A stretch of DNA of 64,000 nt, from positions 1 to 64,000 of the forward strand of contig JAFXSM010000013.1 in assembly GCA_017525605.1 (NCBI GenBank), written 5' to 3'. The notes under the pieces were generated by a model that was not told where the DNA came from, ran no database searches, and worked only from the letters and a program-made list of their open reading frames with translations. Position numbers and translations under genes: made by a program. This document shows positions 31,910 to 41,214 of the stretch, piece after piece (the first letter of the stretch is position 1; each line of letters starts with the position of its first letter). This DNA comes from Treponema sp. Lineage in GTDB: Bacteria; Spirochaetota; Spirochaetia; Treponematales; Treponemataceae.

Positions 31910-34285
31910 TTATTTTACGAACGCGTCCTTAAAGCCCAGTGATTTCAGTTCTTTCTGAACTTTCTTGTAGTCTTTTCCGAGCGGCCCCACGAGAACCTGA
32001 TACGTGGTCGAGTCGCCGAATGTAGTCGGAACGAGGGAAATGTTGTATTTTCCAGAATACTTGTCAAGAATCTGCTTTATATTGCTAGTTTTTGACAACC
32101 TTGCAATCTGAACATACTTCCCCTTTTTCAATTCCGACTGCTGCACGACATGGCTTTTGATTGCGGAATCAAGCACAGGCTGCTTTGTATTTTCATTTTT
32201 TTTTCCAGTCGGCAAAGTCGATTTCGTCGGCTGAACTACAAATTCCTCGGGAATGTCATATTTTTTTTTCGGGGACTCGGAAACCGGGCTTTTTTTGACG
32301 CTCTCGGATTCCGGCTCAGTGGCTTTCGGAGATTCAGAGCTGCCTTCAATGACGAATTCCTCAGGAATATCGTATTTCTTTGAAGGAGTTTTCTTCTGCT
32401 CAGATTTTCCCGCACCGTCAGCACCGTCAATCACGAATTCCTCAGGAATGTCATATTTCTTTTGAAAATCAGACGGAACCGAAGGCTCTTTTTCAACAGG
32501 AATCTCCTCCGATTTCTCAGACTTCTCGTCTTCAGGAGGATTCATGTCCGCAGGCGTGAGGAAAATCGGCTGGTAATGCTCGCCCTCTTCCGTCGAAACA
32601 TCTTCTTTTTCTTCAGGCATAGGCGGAACAGTCTCTTCGGCAACTTCCTCTTTTTCGACCGGCTCTTCTGTTTTCGTCGGCTCTTCATTTTTCACGGCTT
32701 CAGGCACTTCTGAATCGGAATCGGAAATTTCAGGCTCGGAAATGTCTTTTTCACCGTCGTCTGTCTTTTCGGCAGGCAATTCCGCTGGCGGCAAAGTCTC
32801 ATCGTCAAGACGCTCAAGATTTTCAGCCGGCTCTTCTTTTCTCTCGGAAGGAACTTCGGATTCTGCGTTTTCAGTTTCAGCGTCTTCATTTTTTCCGTCA
32901 GATTCTTTTTGCTCGGCCGGCTCTGACTTTTCATCGTCATCGGCAGGCGGAAGCTCGTCCTCATCAAGACGCTCCTCATTTTCAGCCGGCTCCTCCGCAT
33001 TTTTCTCTGCCGAATCGGATTCATCAGCTGCGCTCGGCTCGGTGTCCTCAAGTTTTTCGAGATTTTCAGGCTCAACAGGCTCATCTGTTTTTTCAGGTTC
33101 CGTAGTTTCGGCTGGCTCTATTGATTCAGCTGGCTCTGTCGTTTTTTCAGGCTCAGTATTTTCAACAGGCTCCGGCTCTTCCACAGGCTCTTCTGTTTTC
33201 GAAGGTTCTGTCGGCTCTGTCACAGCCTCAGGTTCTTCGACTTCAACCGGTTCAGTCTTTTCTTCCGGTTCTGCAACCTCAACTGGCTCGGTTGTTTTCT
33301 CCGACTCCACAGTTTCAACAGGCTCGGTATTTTCAATCGGCTCTGCGTTTTCAACAGGCTCTTCGATTTTCTCTGATTCAGTGTTTTCAACTGGCTCTGT
33401 ATTTTCAACTGGCTTTTCAGATTCAACCGGCTCGGTTGTTTTTTCAGGCTCTGTGTTTTCGACAGGCTCGACAGCTTCAACAACTTCAGTTGTCTTTTCA
33501 GGCTCCACAGTTTCATCTGGCTCGGTCTTTTCCGCAGGTTCAGACGGATTTTCTGACTCAGAAGGCTTTTCGATTTTCGCAGGCTCAGTGTCGTTTTTGG
33601 AGATATCTTCTTTTATTTCATCTTTCGGCTCAAGCTCAAGCGGAGTCTCGTCCTCTTTTTTTATAGGGGAATCTTCTTCTGAAATTTCAGGCTCAGACTG
33701 CTCCGGCTCAGATTTCTCCTCAACAGGAACAGGATTCTCAGCTTTCGTGATTTCCGAGTCATTTTTTTCTTCGTCGGCCTTTTTCAGATTATCCTCAGGC
33801 GATTCCGAGAAATCTTCCTCTTCTGAAATTTCATCGTCATCAAATTCGCCGCCGAATTCATCGTCCAAAAAAGTCTGCTTGTCGGAAGACGAAGCGACTT
33901 TCGTGATTTTCACGAGCGTGTTCGACTTTCTCTTGATTCCGATTGTCTCGGCAGCCTCCGCGGAAAGGCGGATTGCAAGACCTTCGCTCGGGTCGAGCGC
34001 GCCGAGCACGAGAACTTCGACAGATTTTCCGTTGAGCGGATTCAGAACGTCTATCATGTCACCGGGCTGAAATCCGACTGCCTCGGCAAACATTCCTTTC
34101 GACATTGCGCCATCATCGGCTACGACAGCACGACCTTCAAGAGACGGATGCGCAATGGCAAAAGAAAACGCGAGCGAGAATGTAAACAACAGAAAGCAAA
34201 TCGACTTCTTAATTTTTATCCTCAGATCCATCAGTTCCATCATTTTCAAAGAAAGCCCCTTTTTTATCATTCGTCTCTCATTCAT
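31910..34285 (-). CDS. Exported SPOR-domain protein with long Glu/Pro repeat region
   Basis: 791 residues from the ATG that overlaps the upstream stop (TGATG). A hydrophobic signal sequence lies near residues 24-46 (KKSICFLLFTFSLAFSFAIA). Residues about 50-115 look like a small double-psi beta-barrel or RlpA-like domain (FQPGDMIDVLNPLNGKSVEV). From 130 to about 610 the protein is almost only Glu, Pro, Ser, Thr and Val, with EPVENTEP and EKTTEPVE-type units. Three copies of KKYDIPEEFV follow. The end is a SPOR domain (KYVQIARLSKTSNIKQILDK, then TTYQVLVGPLGKDYKKV), which binds denuded septal peptidoglycan in its family. It may span the periplasm. Confidence 0.85.
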   Translation of the reverse strand: MNERRMIKKGLSLKMMELMDLRIKIKKSICFLLFTFSLAFSFAIAHPSLEGRAVVADDGAMSKGMFAEAVGFQPGDMIDVLNPLNGKSVEVLVLGALDPSEGLAIRLSAEAAETIGIKRKSNTLVKITKVASSSDKQTFLDDEFGGEFDDDEISEEEDFSESPEDNLKKADEEKNDSEITKAENPVPVEEKSEPEQSEPEISEEDSPIKKEDETPLELEPKDEIKEDISKNDTEPAKIEKPSESENPSEPAEKTEPDETVEPEKTTEVVEAVEPVENTEPEKTTEPVESEKPVENTEPVENTESEKIEEPVENAEPIENTEPVETVESEKTTEPVEVAEPEEKTEPVEVEEPEAVTEPTEPSKTEEPVEEPEPVENTEPEKTTEPAESIEPAETTEPEKTDEPVEPENLEKLEDTEPSAADESDSAEKNAEEPAENEERLDEDELPPADDDEKSEPAEQKESDGKNEDAETENAESEVPSERKEEPAENLERLDDETLPPAELPAEKTDDGEKDISEPEISDSDSEVPEAVKNEEPTKTEEPVEKEEVAEETVPPMPEEKEDVSTEEGEHYQPIFLTPADMNPPEDEKSEKSEEIPVEKEPSVPSDFQKKYDIPEEFVIDGADGAGKSEQKKTPSKKYDIPEEFVIEGSSESPKATEPESESVKKSPVSESPKKKYDIPEEFVVQPTKSTLPTGKKNENTKQPVLDSAIKSHVVQQSELKKGKYVQIARLSKTSNIKQILDKYSGKYNISLVPTTFGDSTTYQVLVGPLGKDYKKVQKELKSLGFKDAFVK

Positions 34286-34800
34286 CAGTTTTCATCGATT
34301 GATGAAGTCACGTCTTTTGCAACAGCGTATGCGAATCTCTCGATTCCGATTTCGTTGTCATTTGAAGAATTGATTTTTCCCGGCTTTTTGCTTCCCGACG
34401 AAAGCTCGATTCCAGTCCCGACGTTGTAGACTTTCCACTCGACTTTTTCGACGTTCGCGAGTTTCGGGATGTCTGGCACGGAAGAATTCGAACTTTTGTA
34501 AAAAAGCTCGATTCTGACAAGGTAATCCATTCCGCCATCGTTGTTTTCGATTAATGCTGCCCTCAGAGCCTTTCTGTTCTCGTCGCTGTCGTTTGAGGAA
34601 ATGTAAATCGGCGAATTCGAGACAATCCGCCCCGCATCGAAATAAAAATTGATGACCGACTGCTCGAAAAGCTGGCTAGTCACCCAAACTTTTTCCTGAC
34701 CGGGGTTGTTCTGGATTATCTGAATCGAAACCGAATTGGCGCGCGAGAACGCAGCAGCCGATGCAAAAGCGAATATAAACGCAAAAAAATATTTTTTCAT
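34285..34800 (-). CDS. Exported hypothetical protein
   Basis: 171 residues with a clear signal peptide (MKKYFFAFIFAFASAAAFS, cleavage around SRA-NS). The mature part is soluble alpha/beta: SIQIIQNNPGQEKVWVTSQ, INFYFDAGRIVSNSPIYISS, VEWKVYNVGTGIEL. It has no lipobox. It is transcribed first and shares TGATG with the SPOR-domain gene, so the two are likely co-translated and may act together in the envelope. Family not recognised. Confidence 0.8.
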   Translation of the reverse strand: MKKYFFAFIFAFASAAAFSRANSVSIQIIQNNPGQEKVWVTSQLFEQSVINFYFDAGRIVSNSPIYISSNDSDENRKALRAALIENNDGGMDYLVRIELFYKSSNSSVPDIPKLANVEKVEWKVYNVGTGIELSSGSKKPGKINSSNDNEIGIERFAYAVAKDVTSSIDEN

Positions 34801-34949
34801 AGTACTCCAAGCTCATGTAGCATACAGTCACCGCCAAAAATCGTTTTTAGAGATGCCCGTATAAAAATGCAGATTTTCTCCCTTAGAGTATCGGAATTTT
34901 AAATGACGATTTTTATTCGAATCGGATTTTTATTTGGCATTGGGAACCG

Positions 34950-35000
34950 AAAAAAACGGGCGAATCCGAATCTCAAAAATGAAAAACCGAATCCGCCCGT
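34950..35000 (-). terminator. Intrinsic terminator of tyrS
   Basis: Minus-strand ACGGGCG..ATTCGG pairs with the repeat ATTCGGATTCGCCCGT (one bulge) around a T-rich loop, followed by seven T. Confidence 0.8.
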
Positions 35001-35006
35001 ATTATT

Positions 35007-35030
35007 GTCATTCCGAAATTGATTCGGAAT
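35007..35030. repeat. REP-like short palindrome
   Basis: ATTCCGAA, 5 nt, TTCGGAAT, preceded by GTC; located between the tyrS stop and its terminator. Compare 9957-9981. Confidence 0.5.
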
Positions 35031-35054
35031 CTAAAAATGAAGTTTTATTAAGGT

Positions 35055-36299
35055 CTATTTAAGAACTACACGGCAGAACTTTTTCTTTCCTGACTTGAGG
35101 ACGAATTCGCCGTCCTTGTCCAAATCCGCAAGCGTAAGTTTCTTCGTCGGGTCGGAAACTTTTTCGCCGTTGAGCGACGCGCCGTTACCGATGATGAGTT
35201 TTCTCGCCTCGCCGTTCGAAGAGCAGAGCCCTGCCTGAACGAAGAGATTGAGGATTCCGAGCCCTTCCTCCACAGATGCTTTCGAAACTTCGACAGTCGG
35301 CATCTGTGTCTTGTCGCCCTCGCCGCTGAATGCAGCCTTTGCGCCCGCAAGTGCAGCGTTCGCCTTCTCTTCCCCGTGGATGACGCGAGTGACCTCAAGC
35401 GCGAGCCGTTCCTTCGCAGCGTTGATGTCGCCCTTGCAAATCTCGGAAATCTCGTCGAGCTCAAGGAACGTGAACAGTTTGAAGAATTTCTCGACATCAG
35501 GGTCAGCGACGTTTCTCCAGTACTGGAAGAAATCGAAAACGGAAGTGAGCGACTCGTCAAGGAAGATTGCGCCCTTCTCCGTCTTTCCCATTTTCTTTCC
35601 GTCAGCGCGTGTGATGAGCGGGAATGTCAGGCCGAAAACCTGATGCTCCGCATTCGACTCTTCCGTTCCGCCGCACTTTCTTCTGATAAGGTCAACGCCT
35701 GCGGTGATGTTTCCCCACTGGTCGTCGCCGCCAATCTGAAGGTCGCAGCCGTGCCTCAAATGCAGCTGGTAGAAGTCGAACGCCTGAAGAAGCTGGTAGT
35801 TGAATTCGATGAACGAGAGTCCGCGCTCAAGCCTCTGCTTGTATGCCTCGAACGTGAGCATCTTGTTCACAGAGAAGCAAGAGCCGATGTCGCGGAGAAA
35901 GTCGATGTAGTTCATGTCGGCGAGCCAGTCCTTGTTGTTCACAGAATATGCCGAGCTGTCGTCAAAGCCGATGAATTTGTCGAGCTGCTTTTTTATGTTT
36001 GCGGCATTCGAATCAATCTGCTCGTAAGTAATCATCTTTCTCATCTCGGTCTTTCCAGACGGATCGCCGATTCTTGCAGTGCCGCCGCCAATCAATGCGA
36101 TTCCGTGATGGCCGAATTTCCTCAAGTGCCTGAGCGCAAAGAAAGGCACCATGTGACCGATGTGCAGAGAAGGACCTGTCGGGTCGCAGCCGACATAGAA
36201 AGTCACCGGTCCCTTGTCCATTCTGTCAGAAAGTGCCTGTTCATCCGTGCATTGCGCAAAAAATCCGCGAGCCTTGAGCGTTTCAAGTGCCTTATTCAT
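35055..36299 (-). CDS. tyrS: Tyrosyl-tRNA synthetase
   Basis: Class I synthetase charging tRNA-Tyr, 414 residues from the ATG at 36299, preferred because GGAG lies 7 nt upstream. The HIGH motif is HIGHMVPFFALRHL near residue 50, the KMSKS loop reads KMGKTEKGAIFLD, and the tyrosine pocket shows YQLLQAFDFYQL and QIGGDDQWGNI. A C-terminal S4 RNA-binding domain starts near residue 345 (GEARKLIIGNGASLNGEKV). Monocistronic, with its own terminator. No T-box leader is seen upstream in the 240-bp gap to sufC. Confidence 0.96.
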   Translation of the reverse strand: MNKALETLKARGFFAQCTDEQALSDRMDKGPVTFYVGCDPTGPSLHIGHMVPFFALRHLRKFGHHGIALIGGGTARIGDPSGKTEMRKMITYEQIDSNAANIKKQLDKFIGFDDSSAYSVNNKDWLADMNYIDFLRDIGSCFSVNKMLTFEAYKQRLERGLSFIEFNYQLLQAFDFYQLHLRHGCDLQIGGDDQWGNITAGVDLIRRKCGGTEESNAEHQVFGLTFPLITRADGKKMGKTEKGAIFLDESLTSVFDFFQYWRNVADPDVEKFFKLFTFLELDEISEICKGDINAAKERLALEVTRVIHGEEKANAALAGAKAAFSGEGDKTQMPTVEVSKASVEEGLGILNLFVQAGLCSSNGEARKLIIGNGASLNGEKVSDPTKKLTLADLDKDGEFVLKSGKKKFCRVVLK

Positions 36300-36543
36300 T
36301 TTTTTCTCCAAAATTTGATTTATGTGATTATTAATAGAAGATTCTAGATTGAATCAGAACATGATTCAACAGCCGTGAATCCTCAAAAAAATGCGAAAGT
36401 GAGTTTTTGGAGATTTCCATTACCTCAATCGCCTCTTTTTTGTAGAATACTTGAATCTATCAATGAATTTCATGTAAGTTATTGGAAGAAATAATTCCTA
36501 GTTTTTCACTAGACAATTAAGCAAAATAAATTCGGAGGCAAAA

Positions 36544-37281
36544 ATGTCACTTTTGGACATACAGAATCTTTCAGTAAAAATAGAAAAAAAACAGGTTCTC
36601 GACGGAGTGAACCTGAGCATAAACGCAGGCGAGACGCACGTCCTCATGGGACCGAACGGCGCGGGAAAATCGACGCTCGGCTACACGATTATGGGAAACC
36701 CGAGATACACGGTCTCGGACGGAAAAATCATGTTCGACGGCGAGGACATCACGTCTCTTTCGCCTGACAAGCGCGCGGCAAAAGGCATTTTCTTAAGCTT
36801 CCAGCAGCCGCTCGAAGTTCCTGGAATCACTCTCGAATCGTTCATCAGGAACGCGATCCAGCAGCAGACTGGCGAGCGCGTGAAGCTTTTCCAGTTCCAG
36901 AAAGAGCTCAAGGCGACGATGCAGCTTCTGAACATGGACGAGTCGTATGCGTCGCGCGACTTGAACGTCGGATTCTCGGGCGGAGAGAGAAAGAAGAGCG
37001 AAATCCTTCAGCTCCTCATGCTCAAGCCGAAGCTCGCAATCCTCGACGAGACGGACTCCGGCTTGGACGTTGACGCGGTTCGCACGGTCTCAAAGGGAAT
37101 CGAGGAATACCAGAAAAGGCAGAACGGGGCTCTCATCATCATCACACATTCGACAAAGATTCTCGAAAGCCTGAACGTTGACAAGACGCACGTGCTCGTG
37201 AAAGGAAAAATCGTCAAGGATTCGGACGGCACGCTCGTCCAGAAAATCAACGACGAGGGATTCGAGCAGTTCATCAAGTAA
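36544..37281 (+). CDS. sufC: SufC, ATPase of the SufBCD Fe-S scaffold
   Basis: 245 residues, ABC-type ATPase. Walker A GPNGAGKST, signature GFSGGERKKSEIL, Walker B LAILDETDSGLDVD and H-loop ITHST are all intact; DETDSGLD is diagnostic for SufC. CGGAGG precedes the ATG. It starts the suf operon with sufB, sufD and sufS. The 230-bp upstream region contains CTAG-TTTTTCA-CTAG, a small palindrome that could be an operator, with no other support. Confidence 0.96.
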   Translation: MSLLDIQNLSVKIEKKQVLDGVNLSINAGETHVLMGPNGAGKSTLGYTIMGNPRYTVSDGKIMFDGEDITSLSPDKRAAKGIFLSFQQPLEVPGITLESFIRNAIQQQTGERVKLFQFQKELKATMQLLNMDESYASRDLNVGFSGGERKKSEILQLLMLKPKLAILDETDSGLDVDAVRTVSKGIEEYQKRQNGALIIITHSTKILESLNVDKTHVLVKGKIVKDSDGTLVQKINDEGFEQFIK

Positions 37282-37368
37282 CCGAACAAGAAAACTGACT
37301 CAAGAATTTTCAATCAAAAATTCAAAAATCAAAAATTCAAATTTTCGAATTTCAGAGAAAAGAAACAG

Positions 37369-38775
37369 ATGGCAGAGAATATAGAAAAAATCAACGACAG
37401 CGAATCTTCTCCTTACGATTTCAAATACGAGGAGAAAGGTTTCTACAGGAACGAAAAGGGTCTTACGGCGGAAATCGTCAGGAAACTTTCGGAAGACAAG
37501 AACGACCCTGAATGGATGAGGGAATTCCGCCTCAAGGCACTCGAAATCTACAACGAACTGAAAGAGCCGGAATGGGGTCCTGACATTTCGGGGCTGAACA
37601 TCGACGAAATCGCAACATACGTCAGGCCGAACACGAAAATGCAGGCAAAGTGGGAGGACGTTCCGAGCGACATCAAGGAGACATTCGAAAAGCTCGGAAT
37701 CCCGGAAGCAGAGAGGACGAGCCTTGCTGGTGTCGGTGCGCAATACGACAGCGAGCTTGTCTACCACAACCTGCAGGACGAGGTCGCAAAGCAGGGCGTA
37801 ATCTACACCGACTTCGAAAGCTCGCTCCACGGCGAGTACGCCGACATGGTGAAAGAGCACTTCATGACGCTCGTGAAGCCGAACGACCACAAATTCGCGG
37901 CACTGCACGGCGCGGTCTGGTCCGGGGGCTCGTTCGTGTACGTCCCGAAAAACGTCAAGGTCGAAATTCCGCTCCAGTCATACTTCCGCCTGAACGCAAA
38001 AGGCGCGGGACAGTTCGAGCACACGCTCATCATCGTTGACGAGGGCGCGGACGTGCATTTCATCGAAGGCTGCTCCGCCCCGAAATACAACGTGGCGAAC
38101 CTGCACGCCGGCTGCGTCGAGCTTTTCGTCAAGAAAAACGCGCACCTCCGCTACTCTACGGTCGAGAACTGGTCGAAGAACATGTACAACCTGAACACGA
38201 AGAGGGCACGCGTCGAGGAAGGCGGCTCGGTCGAATGGGTCTCAGGCTCGTTCGGAAGCCACGTCTCGTACCTTTACCCGGAGAGCGACCTCGTAGGAAA
38301 AGGCGCGAGGGCAGAATTCACCGGTGTCACTTTCGCGGGAAAAGACCAGAATCTGGACACGGGCGCAAAGATGCTCCACCTAGCCCCGAACACTTCGAGC
38401 GTCATAACGACGAAATCAATCTCGAAGGGCGGCGGAATCTCAACATACAGAAGCGCAATCTACATTTCAAAAGAAGCGACAGGAAGCAAGGCGAGCGTCT
38501 CATGCGAAAGTTTGATGCTCGACAACATCTCGCGCTCGGACACGATTCCTGCGATGGACATCCACACGGACGAATGCGACGTGGGACACGAGGCGAAAAT
38601 CGGGCGAATCTCGAACGACGCGGTGTTCTACCTGATGAGCAGAGGAATCAGCGAGGAGGAAGCGAGGACGATGATTGTAAGCGGATTCGCGAACCCGGTC
38701 AGCAAGGAACTTCCGCTTGAATACGCAGTGGAGATGAACAATCTCATCCGACTTGAAATGAAGGGGAACATGTGA
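37369..38775 (+). CDS. sufB: SufB, Fe-S cluster scaffold protein
   Basis: 468 residues, parallel beta-helix core. Typical blocks are AALHGAVWSGGSFVYVPKNV, SSVITTKSISKGGG and DIHTDECDVGHEAKIGRIS, the last matching the E-C motif associated with cluster assembly. It forms the SufBC2D complex, receiving sulfur from SufS with SufU. An 87-bp gap from sufC is AT-rich and may hold an additional translation signal. The stop overlaps the sufD start (TGATG). Confidence 0.96.
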   Translation: MAENIEKINDSESSPYDFKYEEKGFYRNEKGLTAEIVRKLSEDKNDPEWMREFRLKALEIYNELKEPEWGPDISGLNIDEIATYVRPNTKMQAKWEDVPSDIKETFEKLGIPEAERTSLAGVGAQYDSELVYHNLQDEVAKQGVIYTDFESSLHGEYADMVKEHFMTLVKPNDHKFAALHGAVWSGGSFVYVPKNVKVEIPLQSYFRLNAKGAGQFEHTLIIVDEGADVHFIEGCSAPKYNVANLHAGCVELFVKKNAHLRYSTVENWSKNMYNLNTKRARVEEGGSVEWVSGSFGSHVSYLYPESDLVGKGARAEFTGVTFAGKDQNLDTGAKMLHLAPNTSSVITTKSISKGGGISTYRSAIYISKEATGSKASVSCESLMLDNISRSDTIPAMDIHTDECDVGHEAKIGRISNDAVFYLMSRGISEEEARTMIVSGFANPVSKELPLEYAVEMNNLIRLEMKGNM

Positions 38776-39770
38776 TGGCAAAAACAAAAACAAAACCGAA
38801 CACGAACATAACACCCGCGCTGACGTGGACATGGCTCAAGATGAACGGCGCATCTGTCAATTTGAAAGAAATGCCGATTTCGACGGACGCAAAGACAGTC
38901 GAGAACAAAAATTCAAAAGATTCAGTCAATGTCGAATCTACGGGGCTGAACACAAAAATAGAAGCAAAAAGCGCAGTCCAGACTCCGATTCTGCTCCACT
39001 ACGAATTCGAGGACGGAAAAAGATATTCTGGCGAGCAGACAGTTACGGCTGAAGAGAACGCGGAAGTCACAGTCATAATGGACTACACGAGCGAGAAAAA
39101 TGCGGGCGGAATCTCGGAAATCAAGACGAAGCTGATTGCAAAGCCGTACTCGAAGATTCACCTCGTGAAAGTCCAGCTACTCGGAAGCGGATTCACGCAA
39201 ATCGACGACACGCAATGCGAGGCGGACGAGAACGCGTTCATCGACGTTACACAGATTGAGCTTGGCGGCAAGGACGTTTACGCGCAGGTGAAAGCTGAGC
39301 TGAACGGATACAAGTCAAAGTTCAAATCCGACACGGCGTACATCGCAAAAGAAAACCAGCTGCTCGACATGAACTATGCCGTGAACCATCATGGCGCGGA
39401 CACCGACACGAAAATGCACGCAAAAGGCGTCGTTGACGGAAACGCAACAAAAGTCTACAGGGGAACAATCGACTTCAAGAACGGCTGCCACGGAGCGACA
39501 GGCGACGAGCAGGAAGAGACATTGCTTTTGTCACCGGCGGCAACGAACAAATCGCTCCCAGTGATTCTGTGCGACGAAGAGGACGTTTCGGGAACGCACG
39601 GCGCAACGCTCGGAAGGCTCGGCGCGGACGAACTTTTCTACATGCAGTCGAGGGGAATATCGGAGGACGAGGCAAAAAAGATGATGTCACGGGCGAAAAT
39701 CATCAGCGTCGCGAACCTGATTCCGAACGACGAGATAATAGAAAAAATCGCGGACTTCATCGACAACTGA
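38775..39770 (+). CDS. sufD: SufD, partner of SufB
   Basis: 331 residues from the ATG at 38775 that overlaps the sufB stop; a GTG one codon earlier is also in frame. Shorter than E. coli SufD (423) because the N-terminal part is reduced. The C-terminal half shows the family pattern: YRGTIDFKNGCHGATGDEQE, VILCDEEDVSGTHGATLGRL, LFYMQSRGISEDEAKKMMS. It holds a conserved His (GTHGA) at the SufB-SufD interface. Confidence 0.93.
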   Translation: MAKTKTKPNTNITPALTWTWLKMNGASVNLKEMPISTDAKTVENKNSKDSVNVESTGLNTKIEAKSAVQTPILLHYEFEDGKRYSGEQTVTAEENAEVTVIMDYTSEKNAGGISEIKTKLIAKPYSKIHLVKVQLLGSGFTQIDDTQCEADENAFIDVTQIELGGKDVYAQVKAELNGYKSKFKSDTAYIAKENQLLDMNYAVNHHGADTDTKMHAKGVVDGNATKVYRGTIDFKNGCHGATGDEQEETLLLSPAATNKSLPVILCDEEDVSGTHGATLGRLGADELFYMQSRGISEDEAKKMMSRAKIISVANLIPNDEIIEKIADFIDN

Positions 39771-39829
39771 AATTCAGCAATCGGAATCCTGAAATTCAAA
39801 AAAATAAGTGAACGAAAAACGGAGCTAAA

Positions 39830-41068
39830 ATGAACAAATACAGAAAGGATTTTCCATTATTCAAGGCGATAGACGAAAACAGCTCAAGCGACAACAGCGG
39901 ACTAATCTACATGGACACAGCCGCAACGGCTCAGCGTCCATATCTCGTTCTGAACGCAATGTCCCACTTCTACTCCACGCAGAATGCAAATCCGCTCAGG
40001 GGTCTGTACTCGCTCTCCGAAAGGGCGACGAAAGCATACGAGGACGCGAGAACGACCGTCGCGAAATTCCTGAACGCGAAGGAATCGGAAGAGATAATAT
40101 TCACGAGGAACACTTCGGAAGGGCTGAACCTCATCGCCTACACATACGGAATGCAGAACGTGAACGCGGGCGACGAGGTTGTCGTCTCGATAATGGAGCA
40201 CCACTCGAACATCCTTCCGTGGCAGTTCGTATGCCAGACAAAAGGCGCGACGCTCAAATTCATGTACGTCGACAAGGAAACCGGCGAAATCCCTGAGGAC
40301 GAGTTCAAAAAAATCACTCCGAAGACGAAAATCGTTTCAGTGACGCACGTCTCGAACGTCCTCGGCACACAGAACCCGATAAAAAAGATTGCAGAAATCG
40401 CGCATAAGAACGGAGCCGTCATGATTGTTGACGGAGCGCAGTCAACTCCGCACATCAAGGTTGACGTGCAGGATCTCGGCGCGGACTTCCTTGCATTGAG
40501 CGGACACAAGCTCTGCGGCCCGATGGGAATCGGCGCGGTCTACGGAAGGCGAGACCTTCTCGAAGCGATGCCTCCATTCCTCCGAGGCGGAGAGATGATC
40601 GAATATGTGACCGAGACAAGCGCGACATGGGCGGAAGTTCCGCACAAATTCGAGGCGGGAACAGTAAGCGCGGGCGACGCTGTCGGAATGGCGAGCGCAA
40701 TCCGCTACATCCAGTCGGTGGGTCTTGAGACAATCGAGAAGCACGACAACGACCTTGCGGAAAAACTCATCGAGGGAATAAAGAAGATTCCGCACTTCCA
40801 CATCGTCGGCGGCAAGGACGGACGAAAGAGATGCGGAATCGTCACGTTCACAATCGACGGCGTTCATCCGCACGACATCGCGACGCTTCTCTCGGACGAG
40901 AACATCGCGATAAGGGCGGGACACCACTGCGCACAGCCTCTCCAGCAGTACCTGAACATTCAGGCATCGGCAAGGGCTTCGCTCTACCTTTACAACACGG
41001 AAGAGGAAGTTGACATACTGCTCTCGAAGCTTCCGAACATCAGGAAGTGGTCGGGATTCAAGGACTAG
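39830..41068 (+). CDS. sufS: Cysteine desulfurase SufS
   Basis: 412 residues, PLP-dependent class V aminotransferase fold. The PLP lysine lies in LALSGHKLCGPMGIGAVYG, the substrate block is GGEMIEYV, and the active Cys is in RAGHHCAQPLQQYL. It releases sulfur from cysteine for the SufBCD scaffold. The partner SufU (44834-45316) is encoded 4 kb downstream, beyond two unrelated genes. A strong terminator closes the operon. Confidence 0.95.
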   Translation: MNKYRKDFPLFKAIDENSSSDNSGLIYMDTAATAQRPYLVLNAMSHFYSTQNANPLRGLYSLSERATKAYEDARTTVAKFLNAKESEEIIFTRNTSEGLNLIAYTYGMQNVNAGDEVVVSIMEHHSNILPWQFVCQTKGATLKFMYVDKETGEIPEDEFKKITPKTKIVSVTHVSNVLGTQNPIKKIAEIAHKNGAVMIVDGAQSTPHIKVDVQDLGADFLALSGHKLCGPMGIGAVYGRRDLLEAMPPFLRGGEMIEYVTETSATWAEVPHKFEAGTVSAGDAVGMASAIRYIQSVGLETIEKHDNDLAEKLIEGIKKIPHFHIVGGKDGRKRCGIVTFTIDGVHPHDIATLLSDENIAIRAGHHCAQPLQQYLNIQASARASLYLYNTEEEVDILLSKLPNIRKWSGFKD

Positions 41069-41087
41069 CGAAAATTCAGAATCTGAA

Positions 41088-41134
41088 AACGGGCGTTTGG
41101 TTTGTTCATAATAAACTGAACGCCCGTTTTTTTT
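41088..41134 (+). terminator. Intrinsic terminator of the suf operon
   Basis: ACGGGCGTT pairs with AACGCCCGT around a 20-nt loop, followed by eight T. Confidence 0.85.
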
Positions 41135-41214
41135 GTTCATTTTTGATAAAACATATTGACCGAAAAGTAAACACGCGTTAAATTATTCTCATCTTGTAAA
41201 AAAGGAGACGTAAA

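Noticed and set aside
32742-34070. Long plus-strand open frame of Ser/Gly-rich sequence
   Set aside because: It is the antisense shadow of the Glu/Pro repeat region of the SPOR-domain gene.
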